Both the position numbers and the translations under genes were made by a program. From assembly GCF_003932755.1 (NCBI RefSeq), contig NZ_CP024202.1, forward strand, positions 3,348,001-3,412,000: a stretch of 64,000 bases of DNA, in the 5' to 3' direction. A model generated the notes under the pieces. It did no database searches. It was not told the DNA's origin and was given only the letters and a program-made list of their open reading frames with translations. This DNA is from Methylomicrobium sp. wino1. GTDB taxonomy: Bacteria; Pseudomonadota; Gammaproteobacteria; Methylococcales; Methylomonadaceae. Position 1 is the first letter of the stretch. Every line of letters begins with the position of its first letter. Positions 1 to 8,011 of the stretch are shown here, piece after piece.

Positions 1-156
1 CTGGTGTTAAGCTTTTTGCGCTTTTTATGGGGTGGCCGCTAATTATGAGTATAAATAATTTCTAAGCCGGTAGGGTATTTTGAGGATGCGTAAGGTCCAG
101 CAATAGAAAATATTTATTTGTTGCCGGAGATGATAACGTAATAGCTCAATGAGAAA

Positions 157-186
157 GAGCTTCCAAGAAGCTTGCCTTGGAAGCTC
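157..186. terminator. Perfect 11-bp hairpin, possible terminator
   Basis: GAGCTTCCAAG (157-167) and CTTGGAAGCTC (176-186) form a perfect 11-bp stem with an 8-nt loop. It lies about 50 nt beyond the stop of the minus-strand gene 235-399, so it could end that transcript. The T-tract on the minus strand is poor (TTTCTC), so rho-independent termination is uncertain. The first 156 bases hold no supportable gene; a frame open from base 3 to a stop at 63-65 reads as a short hydrophobic tail and may be the end of an upstream membrane protein. Confidence 0.35.
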
Positions 187-234
187 GAAAGTTAAAAGCT
201 GAATTGTCGGTTTTGCCTCTATTAGTCATATTTA

Positions 235-399
235 TCACAGACGCTCGCTTTTATTACGTTTGTGAGTCGCGTTAATGTTTCCAGCTATGGCGGCCGTGGC
301 GAATAACGTAGAAGAGAGTATGAATTCTCCGGAAACAAAACCAAGCACACCTGTGACAAATACTGCGCCAGTTAAAATGTCTTTTTGAAAATCGCTCAT
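235..399 (-). CDS. Small membrane protein, 54 aa, unknown function
   Basis: The ORF runs from ATG at 399-397 to TGA at 237-235. GAGG lies about nine bases before the start, a usable ribosome binding site. The protein begins MSDFQKDILTGAVF and has one long hydrophobic stretch (about residues 9-40), interrupted by a glycine and a glutamate (GEF), then a basic tail (THKRNKSERL). This resembles a small single- or double-span inner-membrane protein with a cytoplasmic positive end. I do not recognise the family. A hairpin follows at 157-186. The clean Shine-Dalgarno sequence and the topology-like composition make it a credible gene despite its size. Confidence 0.5.
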   Translation of the reverse strand: MSDFQKDILTGAVFVTGVLGFVSGEFILSSTLFATAAIAGNINATHKRNKSERL

Positions 400-565
400 T
401 AGATGAATCCTCGTTTATCAAGTTAAAGGTTTAAATTACGGTTTAACTATACTGAACAGGAGTGATGTAAACAATACCAATAAAAATAGACGGATTGTTT
501 ACCAAAACAGTGCTAATGTTTAATGAACTTTTCATATAAGACTATTACAGTTCTCGGAATTGGCT

Positions 566-925
566 TTTTATTCCCTTGTTAGTCAAGTTTCGACACGGGG
601 GGCGCGTCAGAGGATATAGATATCAACTTAAGGAAAAAATGCGTCATCCCGTCAGGGATGGCAATGCGTAGCTTCACGTCCATGTACCTTGATATCGGCA
701 ATCCAAGCCGATATGCCGAAAATGCACCATAGATTAGTCACTAAGTTGGCGCTTATGGCGTCAGAGGACGCTGTGTCCAGCACCTAAATTATCTGAGTAA
801 TCGAACATAGGCAATAGGCTATGGAAGTTAGGTGCTATCCATGCTCTAAGTCCCCCTCCTCTTGTGTCAGATGTGTGGCTGCCAAAGCTTTTGCCGAATA
901 TCCCGGTGCCTCCATGCATTAATAC
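566..925. repeat. Dispersed modular repeat, type D, degenerate copy
   Basis: This gap between the small membrane protein and the rhodanese holds a decayed member of the palindromic repeat family. Its left end (TTATTCCCTTGTTAGTCAAG, near 566) and right end (GCCAAAGCTTTTGCCGAATA, near 881) correspond to the ends of the copy at 26268-26495. The central palindrome AGCACCTAAATT ... AAGTTAGGTGCT lies at 779-836, with CATAG/CTATG nested inside. No coding sequence is supportable here. Confidence 0.6.
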
Positions 926-1001
926 CGAAGCTTGATGATAAAAATAAAAGGCTTACAATGAAGATTGTTTTTTGAATAAAGTTGAAAAATACAAGATCTA
1001 T

Positions 1002-1325
1002 ATGCCGGTACAACAAATTTCCGCCACCGAATTAAATGTTAAGTTGCAAAGCGATAATCCACCTTTTTTGCTTGATGTAAGAGAGCCTTATGAATTTGCT
1101 TATGCCCGGATTGCAGGCAGCGTGTTGATTCCATTGCATCAAATTCCCGAACGGTTGGATGAGCTAGATGCCGAACAGGAAATTGTCGTGATTTGTCACC
1201 ATGGTATACGTAGTCAGCAGGCAGCATCTTTTCTAGACCACCATTCGTTTCGAAAATTACTGAACCTACGAGGCGGAATCGATGCCTGGGCTAGCGAATG
1301 CGACTCCTCGGTGCCGAGATATTGA
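1002..1325 (+). CDS. Rhodanese-like sulfurtransferase, single domain
   Basis: A 107-aa protein that is one rhodanese domain, expected to move sulfane sulfur through a cysteine persulfide. The domain opens with the aspartate-containing LLDVREPYEF motif. The active-site loop is CHHGIRS (about residues 64-70), with the catalytic Cys and the loop Arg in place. This loop type is typical of rhodaneses in MoeB/MoeZ-type sulfur transfer, which suits the neighbouring moeA and mobB. A TTG at 972 would add ten residues not typical of the family, so ATG 1002 was chosen; neither has a strong ribosome site. Eight T residues follow the stop (1326-1333) after a short weak hairpin. Confidence 0.85.
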   Translation: MPVQQISATELNVKLQSDNPPFLLDVREPYEFAYARIAGSVLIPLHQIPERLDELDAEQEIVVICHHGIRSQQAASFLDHHSFRKLLNLRGGIDAWASECDSSVPRY

Positions 1326-1364
1326 TTTTTTTTAGGCATGCTTTATCGCACTTTAATTTTGGTT

Positions 1365-1545
1365 TATTAATAACCGACTTTGGCGTTCGAGCTGCCGCCA
1401 AGCCTCCATGGATGGGGTTATGGCGTTACTCGACAGGCATACCCACACCCTAAGATCGGCGAAACTTCTTAAACTGAGAATTGCTGAGTAAACACCGACC
1501 CCTGTCAAACGAGCAAACGAACCCGCTATTAGGTCCATTGTTTCA
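1365..1545. repeat. Dispersed modular repeat remnant
   Basis: The gap between the convergent rhodanese and moeA carries recognisable pieces of the same family: GCCGCCAAGCCTCCATGGATGG, ACTCGACAGGCAT, and AACTGAGAATTGCTGAGT. The last is the reverse complement of a block at 35028-35060. CACCGACCCCTGTCAAACGAG closes it. No terminal inverted repeat is clear, so this looks like a decayed copy. It encodes no credible protein. Confidence 0.45.
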
Positions 1546-1568
1546 GGAAGTTGATTGATGTCGAATTC

Positions 1569-2816
1569 TTATTCGATCCAGATTGAAAAAGGTTCAACGG
1601 CAACCTTGTCGCCTTTTTTTATGCCATCGGAATCACTGGGCAATACAATAAAGCAATTGGCTTGGCTCATGCTTGATAATATATGCGAGCCTTGTTTTCC
1701 CGCGGAGCGAACCTGATTTTTACCGTTATCCGATTGCGATAAAACACCACGCATAAACTCAATTCGGCCAGGCACTTTTTTGATTGACTCCAGGCAAATG
1801 GCGGTTAATTGCAGTGGTTTTTCAGGTGATAATCCAGCCATGAACCGAAGCCCTGGTATGACGATGCGCTGAAAAGCTAAAACCACCGAGACAGGATTTC
1901 CCGGTAAGCCGAAAAGTCGGCAAGCGCCGATCGAGCCAAACGCAAGCGGTTTTCCGGGTTTAACCGCTATTTTCCAAAGTTCGACCTGTCCGATTGTGTC
2001 CAGTATTTCTTGGATAAAGTCGGCTTCGCCAACTGAAGCGCCGCCGGTGGTTATGATCGCATCATGAGTTTCGGCAACCGCGATCAATAGGTTTTCGAGC
2101 TGATCTTTATCGTCCGGTACAACGCCTAAATCAGTAGTAGAGAAGGCTTCTTCTTTTAGCAATGCACTCAGCATATAGCGATTGCTGTCGTATATATTTC
2201 CAGGAGTCAAGGCTTGACCAAGCGGCGTCAATTCATCGCCGGTCGATAGGAAGGCGATCTTAATTTTGCGTTTTACGTTGACTTGATAAATACCGGCAGA
2301 AGCCAGCAAACCAAGGTCGATAGCGGACAGTCGTTTCGGCGCGGTTATCAGGAGAGCATTTTCTGGGATATCTTCTCCGGCAATTCTGACGTGTTGTAAG
2401 GCCTGAATTTTGGCCGGAAAATGGACAGTTTCGCCGATTCTTTGCACATGCTCTTGCATGACGACGGTATCGAGTGATTCCGGCAGCACGCCGCCGGTGA
2501 AAATTCTGACGCATTGCCCAGGTAAGATATTGCCTTCATAGGGACGCCCGGCCCATGAAGTACCGATTAGGTTTAAGCTGAATGGATGGTCGGGATTGAT
2601 GTCGGAACTGGCTACCGCATATCCGTCCATTGAGGCATTATTGTGATAAGGCAGATCGATAGGCGACATGACCGATTCCGCCAAAACTCTGCCTAACGCA
2701 TCGTATAAATTAACCTTCTCAGAGTCGATTATCGGTTCTATTGACGATCTAATTCGAGTCAGCGTTTCCTCAAGAGTCAGCAGGCGGTTTTCTGTTTGAA
2801 TGCAGGCATCAATCAT
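1569..2816 (-). CDS. moeA: Molybdopterin molybdenumtransferase MoeA
   Basis: 415 aa, normal MoeA length. It inserts molybdate into adenylylated molybdopterin in the cytoplasm, completing molybdenum cofactor. Motifs in order: NNASMDGYAV (59-68), STGDEL (191-196) opening the MogA-like domain, TTGGASVGEADF (256-267), PGKPLAFG (about 287-294) and GLPGNPVS (about 303-310); a C-terminal beta domain follows. It overlaps mobB by 8 nt and is translated after it, so the two form one operon. The molybdenum enzyme visible in the window is the formate dehydrogenase at 27.0-31.6 kb. No missing residue or truncation was seen. Confidence 0.96.
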   Translation of the reverse strand: MIDACIQTENRLLTLEETLTRIRSSIEPIIDSEKVNLYDALGRVLAESVMSPIDLPYHNNASMDGYAVASSDINPDHPFSLNLIGTSWAGRPYEGNILPGQCVRIFTGGVLPESLDTVVMQEHVQRIGETVHFPAKIQALQHVRIAGEDIPENALLITAPKRLSAIDLGLLASAGIYQVNVKRKIKIAFLSTGDELTPLGQALTPGNIYDSNRYMLSALLKEEAFSTTDLGVVPDDKDQLENLLIAVAETHDAIITTGGASVGEADFIQEILDTIGQVELWKIAVKPGKPLAFGSIGACRLFGLPGNPVSVVLAFQRIVIPGLRFMAGLSPEKPLQLTAICLESIKKVPGRIEFMRGVLSQSDNGKNQVRSAGKQGSHILSSMSQANCFIVLPSDSDGIKKGDKVAVEPFSIWIE

Positions 2817-3339
2817 GCTTGCGCTCCAAGAATTGGTTTAAAATGTAGTCGGCTATCATGTTCGGATTATTTAAGTCGAAACCGAGTAAATGCTTTGGTA
2901 ATGCAAGCGGACTATCCGATGCAACGGCGATAATATTAGAGTCGTTTGGGTACATTAGCGGTTTGTTTAGCGCCGGTCTATGGATTTCGATTTTTGGAAA
3001 TAATTCAGCCTTGAAGCCTTCGACTAAAATGAGATCCAGGTTGCCTTGATCGATAACTTGTAGCTGGTCGGCAAGCTTAGGTTCTTGTGCCGGTTCGATT
3101 TCAGTAATTATTGCACGCCGGTGTTTTGATGCCAATAGCACGGTTAGGGCCCCCGCCTTACGCAGTCGATAACTATCCTTGCCCGGTTGGTCGATCTCAA
3201 AATTATGATGGCTGTGTTTGATCAAACCTATTCGTAGCTTATGATTTTTGAGAATGGGTATCAGTTGTGTCAATAAGGTAGTTTTACCGGTTCCGCTGAA
3301 TGCTGCGAAACCGAGAATAGGGATTTGGGTTTGTAGCAT
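2809..3339 (-). CDS. mobB: Molybdopterin-guanine dinucleotide biosynthesis adapter MobB
   Basis: 176 aa. A small P-loop GTPase that helps MobA make the bis-guanine dinucleotide form of the cofactor. The Walker A loop GFAAFSGTGKTT is at residues 10-21. A conserved KHSHHNFEID segment follows, then DLILVEGFKAE, the family's Walker B-like region. It is the first gene of the mobB-moeA unit, with an 8-nt overlap. Its partner MobA is encoded far away at 36903, so the cofactor genes are split in this genome. Upstream, the promoter region is occupied by a MITE-like element (3417-3769). Confidence 0.95.
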   Translation of the reverse strand: MLQTQIPILGFAAFSGTGKTTLLTQLIPILKNHKLRIGLIKHSHHNFEIDQPGKDSYRLRKAGALTVLLASKHRRAIITEIEPAQEPKLADQLQVIDQGNLDLILVEGFKAELFPKIEIHRPALNKPLMYPNDSNIIAVASDSPLALPKHLLGFDLNNPNMIADYILNQFLERKHD

Positions 3340-3416
3340 GGTCGACTAATTTTTGTAATCGTGAAGAATTCGGAACTAAGATATGATCTTAAGGTTTAAT
3401 ATGCAATTATTTCAGT

Positions 3417-3769
3417 AAGGAATATGCACAAAATAACTTCTACAAGCAGTTCGCTTTGTGGCGGTTCGGTGACTCGCTTCTTGACAGGACGCCGTGAACC
3501 CAGCACCTAAATTATCAAAGGTAATTAACCATAGCCAACGAACTATGGAATTTAGGTGCTGGTTGAACACGTCCTTGTAGGCTTGACGGCGGAATCTGAT
3601 TGCCATGGATGGCATGAATGCAGATTTTGCATTACGCCATGGATGGCGTGTATTAGGGCAATGCAGGAGCAATTGCCGAGGAGCAAAAATCTGCCCTGCC
3701 GCCGACACTTGTCAACGACCCACCGCCCCCCCTTCCATCAGTTGTCGAAGTTATTTCATGCTCGTTCCT
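3417..3769. mobile_element. MITE-like element, type A ends, with palindrome cassette
   Basis: Fills the divergent gap between mobB and the J-domain gene. The left end AGGAATATGCACAAAATAAC (from 3418) is matched by the inverted right end at 3741-3769 (reverse complement AGGAACGAGCATGAAATAAC), giving imperfect terminal inverted repeats of about 30 bp. Inside are the 63-bp palindrome CCAGCACCTAAATT ... AATTTAGGTGCTGG (3500-3562), a hairpin block GCCATGGATGGC with ATGCAGATTTTGCAT, and CTGCCCTGCCGCCGACACTTG. No transposase is encoded. The short reading frames here are inside the repeat and are not genes. Confidence 0.75.
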
Positions 3770-3797
3770 AAGCAGGTCATTTTAATCGGAGAACCTT

Positions 3798-4301
3798 TTG
3801 ATTCGGATCTATTTGGCGATACTGGCGTTAGCCGTCTTTTATTGGTTATTGCACGGGTTTTTAAGCCGTCCACCTGAGGTTGTGGCGCGTCATATAAAAC
3901 TGATGATCGCCGTTTTCATCGGATTGGTTCTCCTATATCTTGGCGCCGCAGGAAAGCTGAATTGGTTGATAGCATTTTTGGGTATCTTGGTTGCAGTTTT
4001 ATCTAGGCTTGTTCCGGTTTTGCTGCATTATGCGCCGGCGTTACAGAAACTCTGGTTTATGTTTAAATCGGGTAGGCAGCAAAACAGTCAAGGACGCAGT
4101 TATTCGAGCTCTAGCAATGCCTCGATGTCGGTTGAAGAAGCTTACGAGATTTTAGGATTAAAACAAGGGGCAACTCGTCAGGATATTATTACCGCTCATC
4201 GAAAGTTGATGCAAAAACTTCATCCGGATCGTGGTGGTTCCGGTTATTTGTCGTCCAAGATCAATCAAGCAAAAGATTTATTACTAAAGTATGTAGCCTA
4301 A
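3798..4301 (+). CDS. Membrane-anchored J-domain protein
   Basis: 167 aa. Two to three N-terminal membrane segments (about residues 3-22, 34-51, 57-75) are followed by a polar Ser-rich linker (92-110) and a C-terminal J domain (about 112-167) with the essential HPD (HPDRGG). This layout matches small bacterial J proteins of the Tim14/Pam18 type, which recruit DnaK to the membrane. The start is TTG 3798, chosen because GGAGAACC lies at the right distance upstream. Its stop overlaps the ATG of the nlpD gene (TAATG at 4299-4303 region), so the two are translationally coupled. The client is unknown. Confidence 0.8.
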   Translation: MIRIYLAILALAVFYWLLHGFLSRPPEVVARHIKLMIAVFIGLVLLYLGAAGKLNWLIAFLGILVAVLSRLVPVLLHYAPALQKLWFMFKSGRQQNSQGRSYSSSSNASMSVEEAYEILGLKQGATRQDIITAHRKLMQKLHPDRGGSGYLSSKINQAKDLLLKYVA

Positions 4302-5092
4302 TGTTTTTATTTAAATTATTCGCACGCCGCGATTGCTGGGTATTGATGCTTGCCGGGGTTGCCGTTTCTTGTGGGCAGGTTGTTTTACCGGATTCGGAAG
4401 TTACGACGATCCCTCCCATATCGACGCACGAACCGGCTAAAACGACTATTGACTCAGTTTATTATGTCGTCCAACCGGGTGATACGCTTTATTCAATCGG
4501 GTTTCGGTCGGGGCACGGTTATCAGGTACTTGCTGCTTGGAACGGGATTAAACCGCCTTACAAAATATTGGTTGGTCAGACGCTCAAAATGTTTGATCCA
4601 GGTCCCGAAAAACCTACTATCGTCAAGCCTTCAAATGACCCGAGAAGCTTAGTGCGGACCCCAGTCAAAAAGAGAAATTCGTCACAAAAAAAATCAATAG
4701 TTTCAGATGATAAGAAAAAACTGTTAAAGTTGCACTGGCAGTGGCCGATTACCGGAATAGTACTAAAAAACTTTTCTCAATCCGCTAGGAAAGGAATAGA
4801 TATCTCGGGTCGTTTAGGTCAGTCGGTTAAGGCGACGGAAGCAGGTAAAGTCGTATATAGCGGTACTGGTTTAATCGGCTATGGAAATCTACTTATCGTT
4901 AAACATAATGAAACGTTCATGAGTGCTTATGCCAATAACAGTCTATTGCTGGTCGAAGAAGGAGAATATGTGGAAAAAGGCCAGGAAATAGCTGAATTAG
5001 GTAAATCAGCGTCGGGGCAAGCGTCGCTGCATTTCGAAATAAGAAAAAACGGAAATCCGGTAAATCCGCTCGAGTATTTGCCGAAAAATTGA
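4301..5092 (+). CDS. nlpD: NlpD-like lipoprotein, LysM plus degenerate M23 domain
   Basis: 263 aa. An N-terminal hydrophobic segment ends in AVSC, a plausible lipobox. A LysM domain (YYVVQPGDTLYSIGF, about 53-97) binds peptidoglycan. A C-terminal M23 domain (about 148-260) contains KGIDISG, VKHNETFMSAYANNS and LHFEIR. The first zinc-binding histidine before GIDI is replaced by lysine, and YAN replaces the usual YAH, so it is probably catalytically dead. This is as in E. coli NlpD, which activates the amidase AmiC during cell separation. Position immediately before rpoS, the classic gammaproteobacterial order, supports the name. The rpoS promoter is often inside this gene. Confidence 0.9.
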   Translation: MFLFKLFARRDCWVLMLAGVAVSCGQVVLPDSEVTTIPPISTHEPAKTTIDSVYYVVQPGDTLYSIGFRSGHGYQVLAAWNGIKPPYKILVGQTLKMFDPGPEKPTIVKPSNDPRSLVRTPVKKRNSSQKKSIVSDDKKKLLKLHWQWPITGIVLKNFSQSARKGIDISGRLGQSVKATEAGKVVYSGTGLIGYGNLLIVKHNETFMSAYANNSLLLVEEGEYVEKGQEIAELGKSASGQASLHFEIRKNGNPVNPLEYLPKN

Positions 5093-5115
5093 CGAAAACA
5101 CTTCGGCAATAGCCG

Positions 5116-5133
5116 ATTAACCTGGGGGTTAAT
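5116..5133 (+). promoter_or_regulatory. Hairpin covering the rpoS ribosome binding site
   Basis: ATTAACC (5116-5122) can pair with GGTTAAT (5127-5133) around a TGGG loop. The only G-rich ribosome-binding sequence before the rpoS ATG (5138) is the G run 5124-5128, which lies partly in the loop and partly in the stem. Occlusion of the start region is known for enterobacterial rpoS leaders; that this one works the same way is inference from the fold alone. Confidence 0.35.
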
Positions 5134-5137
5134 AATA

Positions 5138-6121
5138 ATGAAAGAAGAATTCGTTGAGGTTACTTCCATTAAACCGCACGGTGCGCTCTCGGATGATCTC
5201 GTTTTCGAAGACGAAGATGATCAAAGTTTGTGTCTCGATGAAGTACCTGTTATTGAAGATGTACTGGCTGATGATTCCCAGAATGATTACACATTCGATG
5301 CCACACGTTTTTATTTGAATGAACTGGGTCGATCAAAATTACTGACTGCCGATCAAGAAAAAATGTACGGAAAAAGGGTTTTACGGGGCGATGAAGAGGC
5401 TCGTAAAATCATGATCGAAAGCAACCTTCGACTAGTCGTAAAAATTTCTCGTCGCTATTTAAATCGAGGCTTGCCTTTGCTAGATCTAATCGAAGAAGGA
5501 AATCTCGGTTTGATCAGGGCGGTTGAAAAATTCGATCCCGAGCGAGGATTCAGGTTTTCGACTTACGCCACTTGGTGGATAAGACAAACCATCGAAAGAG
5601 CAATCATGAATCAGACCCGCACGATTAGGCTTCCGATCCATATCGTTAAAGAGATGAACGTTTACCTCAAAGCGCAAAGGCAATTAGCACAGACTCTAGA
5701 TCATGAGCCAAATGCCGAAGATATCGCTCGTCACCTTGATAAGCCAGTCAAAACCGTCGAAAAAATGCTCAAACTGAATGAGCGTGTCAGCTCCGTGGAT
5801 GTCCCGGCCGGAAAGGATTTCGATAAACCGTTGGTGGACTCGATTTCGGACGAATGGAGCATGTCTCCAACCGAAACCCTGCAAGAAGAAGGTATCAAGG
5901 ATAATGTAACAAACTGGATCTATCAGCTTTCGGAAAAACAACGCGAGGTCATTTGCCGGCGTTATGGGTTGTGCGGTCATGAGTCGGCAACTCTGGAACA
6001 AGTCGCTCAAGAGCTGGGCGTCACCCGTGAAAGAGTCAGGCAGATTCAGATGGACGGTTTAAAAAGACTCAAAGAAATATTGGAATTCGGCGGCTATTCC
6101 TTTGAGTCTATTTTTCACTAA
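5138..6121 (+). CDS. rpoS: RNA polymerase sigma factor RpoS
   Basis: 327 aa, the usual RpoS length. After an acidic N-terminus it has region 1.2 ([17 protein letters not shown], about 53-69), region 2 with the -10 binding core ([17 protein letters not shown]), region 3 ([11 protein letters not shown]), and region 4 with the -35 helix-turn-helix ([19 protein letters not shown]). It lacks the large insert of RpoD. It is the general stress and stationary-phase sigma factor. The gene follows nlpD by 45 nt. The gene ends 10 nt before the convergent nitrilase-like gene, with no evident terminator between them. A short hairpin overlaps its ribosome site. Confidence 0.96.
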   Translation: MKEEFVEVTSIKPHGALSDDLVFEDEDDQSLCLDEVPVIEDVLADDSQNDYTFDATRFYLNELGRSKLLTADQEKMYGKRVLRGDEEARKIMIESNLRLVVKISRRYLNRGLPLLDLIEEGNLGLIRAVEKFDPERGFRFSTYATWWIRQTIERAIMNQTRTIRLPIHIVKEMNVYLKAQRQLAQTLDHEPNAEDIARHLDKPVKTVEKMLKLNERVSSVDVPAGKDFDKPLVDSISDEWSMSPTETLQEEGIKDNVTNWIYQLSEKQREVICRRYGLCGHESATLEQVAQELGVTRERVRQIQMDGLKRLKEILEFGGYSFESIFH

Positions 6122-6131
6122 TGGATTTGAT

Positions 6132-6995
6132 TTAAATGAATCTTTCTTGCAAAGGCCAATCTCTGTAATTAAAGACTTGGCCTTCTGCGCGGACCTTTGC
6201 AATGCCGGTTAATGAGATATCGGCATAGACCCATTGCGTGGCATTTAATATACCGATTGCCGCAATTCCGTTGTCTGGAAACCCTCGATCGACCGGCGTA
6301 TATATCGCTGCCGCACCCACATTGACATCGACCGCTTCGGACCACGGCGCGTTGCCGACTGTCGGTGATTGTACGACAAGGCATTGATTCTCCAGGGCTC
6401 TTGCCTGGCAACCGATTCTAACTCGATGATAGCCTGCAACGGTATCGGTACAACTTGGCACCAAAATCAGATTCGCGCCGGCTTCGACTTGTTTTCTGGC
6501 CAGCAGCGGGAATTCGCTGTCATAGCAAACATTGATCGCGATTTTGCCGTAGTCGGTGTTGAAACATTTTAATTCTTCACCGCTTTGGATTAACCATTGC
6601 TCGTTTTCGAAGCGTGTCATCTGTAGTTTATCCTGAAAATCGTAACGACCATCGGGCCAGAACAAATATGCGCGGTTTCGATAGTCGCCGTTTTCGATTT
6701 TGACTGGAAACGTTCCCGCCTGAATATAGCAAGAATATTGCTGCGCCAGCGAACGGTATAAGTCGACATAATCGTCATGCAGACTTTGCATAGCATTCAG
6801 TTGTTTTTCCAGCGATTTGTATATTTCTTCCGAAAAAAGCGAAGCTAATTCCATGCTGCCGTATTCTGGAAACACTAAAAGTTTTGCTCTTTCATCGGCG
6901 GCTTCCTGTACCCAGAGTTCAATTTTGGCTTGATAATTTTCCCAAGTTTCGAGAAAGCCGATATCGTATTGCGCGGCCGCGATTTTAATCGTCAT
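6132..6995 (-). CDS. Carbon-nitrogen hydrolase, nitrilase superfamily
   Basis: 287 aa. It carries the Glu-Lys-Cys catalytic triad of the superfamily: Glu in FPEYGSMEL (about 43-51), Lys in DKLQMTRFENEQW (about 139) and Cys in NVCYDSEFPLLAR (about 175). Such enzymes hydrolyse amides or nitriles; the substrate cannot be read from sequence. It overlaps the upstream GNAT acetyltransferase gene by 11 nt, so the two are coupled. Joined nitrilase and GNAT modules occur in other bacteria, suggesting the two act on one metabolite. The name aguB or ramA is not justified. Confidence 0.85.
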   Translation of the reverse strand: MTIKIAAAQYDIGFLETWENYQAKIELWVQEAADERAKLLVFPEYGSMELASLFSEEIYKSLEKQLNAMQSLHDDYVDLYRSLAQQYSCYIQAGTFPVKIENGDYRNRAYLFWPDGRYDFQDKLQMTRFENEQWLIQSGEELKCFNTDYGKIAINVCYDSEFPLLARKQVEAGANLILVPSCTDTVAGYHRVRIGCQARALENQCLVVQSPTVGNAPWSEAVDVNVGAAAIYTPVDRGFPDNGIAAIGILNATQWVYADISLTGIAKVRAEGQVFNYRDWPLQERFI

Positions 6996-7584
6996 GTTTC
7001 AACCAGAATGTCATCAGCTTAGGGGTTTCGGTCAAATCGTCCAAATCTTTCCAATTATAAGTCGTTTGTAGTTCCGGGTGCTTGAAATAACCTCGTTTGT
7101 TCCAGAACTTGTCGAGCGGGACGTAATCGGCCGGACGGCGAGGATGGTCTACCGGGCGCTCGACACAACAAAAACAAATATGCTTGAAACCGCCCAAGTC
7201 ATCGGCATGCGCTTCGCGTTGCTCGAAAAATTTAACGCCGATGCCCAGTCCTCGATAATTTTTGTTTAAAACCGATTCGCCGCAATAAAAAATCTCGTCC
7301 GGGTTGTAGCCGTGTTCTATAAAAGGTTTTTTGACTTCGTCGGTTTCGTATTTCAATGGGATCGCGGTCGAAGCGCCGATAATCTTATCGCCGTCGAAAG
7401 CCAGTACGATCACGCTTTCCGGGCAATCGATATAGGTTTGCAGATATTTCTTCTCATAGTCGTAATCACCATCGTAAAGATAAGGAAAATCATGAAAGAC
7501 TTCAATACGAAGGCGTGCAAGGTCGGGTATAAATTGCTCCAAGTCTTTGCCGCTCCATCTTTCAATGCGTATGTTGTCAGACAT
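6985..7584 (-). CDS. GNAT family N-acetyltransferase
   Basis: 199 aa. The acetyl-CoA binding motif A is visible as NKNYRGLGIGVKFFEQRE (about 108-125), following a beta strand with IFYCGESVL. Motif-B-like features follow (FKHICFCCVERP, then DKFWNKRGYFKHPEL). It is first in a two-gene unit with the nitrilase-like hydrolase (11-nt overlap). The family transfers an acetyl group to an amine; which amine is unknown. Close linkage to an amide hydrolase suggests acylation and deacylation of the same small molecule, but that is inference. Confidence 0.85.
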   Translation of the reverse strand: MSDNIRIERWSGKDLEQFIPDLARLRIEVFHDFPYLYDGDYDYEKKYLQTYIDCPESVIVLAFDGDKIIGASTAIPLKYETDEVKKPFIEHGYNPDEIFYCGESVLNKNYRGLGIGVKFFEQREAHADDLGGFKHICFCCVERPVDHPRRPADYVPLDKFWNKRGYFKHPELQTTYNWKDLDDLTETPKLMTFWLKHDD

Positions 7585-7616
7585 CGTGTTAACCTGCTTT
7601 TAAAAAAACAGATATT

Positions 7617-7982
7617 TTAGCGGAAGCGGGTGCGCGTTGCGAATTGATACAGAATGAATATTGCAAGTGCAGCGCCTATCGTATCGGCAAGCCAATCGAA
7701 AACATCCGAAGAACGTCCGTCGACGAAAGATTGATGCCATTCGTCGCTGATTCCGTATAAGCTGCAGAAAATAAGGCTGACAACAGCCAAGAGCCAAGAT
7801 TTAGCAATAAAATGCCTTAAAAATCGCCAGGTAAATAAAGCCAGAATAAAATAGGCTCCGGCATGATAGAGTTTGTCTTGGTGTTCGAACCACATTGGTG
7901 CCGGCAGGAAAGGTTGATGCGATAACCAAAAAATAAATCCGCTGTACAATGCCAAAAGTGAAAAGTCCCTTATTTTAATCAT
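7617..7982 (-). CDS. VanZ-like membrane protein
   Basis: 121 aa from ATG 7982 (MIKIRDFSLLALYS). Upstream in-frame codons would run into the divergent DUF455 gene and give an unlikely hydrophilic extension, so this start was chosen. Four predicted membrane helices are present, with the VanZ hallmark SDEWHQSFVDGRSSDVFDW between helices three and four. The family is named for a teicoplanin resistance protein, but most members in proteobacteria have no known role. It stands alone, divergent from the DUF455 gene, with only about 30 nt between the start codons. Confidence 0.8.
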   Translation of the reverse strand: MIKIRDFSLLALYSGFIFWLSHQPFLPAPMWFEHQDKLYHAGAYFILALFTWRFLRHFIAKSWLLAVVSLIFCSLYGISDEWHQSFVDGRSSDVFDWLADTIGAALAIFILYQFATRTRFR

Positions 7983-8011
7983 GTTTAAGATTACTCGATA
8001 ATTGTTCAGTG

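Noticed and set aside
1-65. Possible 3' end of a membrane protein gene
   Set aside because: Only about 21 codons are in the window; too little to support a call.
1307-1333. Terminator after the rhodanese gene
   Set aside because: There are eight T, but the only stem (CTCG/CGAG) has four pairs and is separated from the T run by seven bases.
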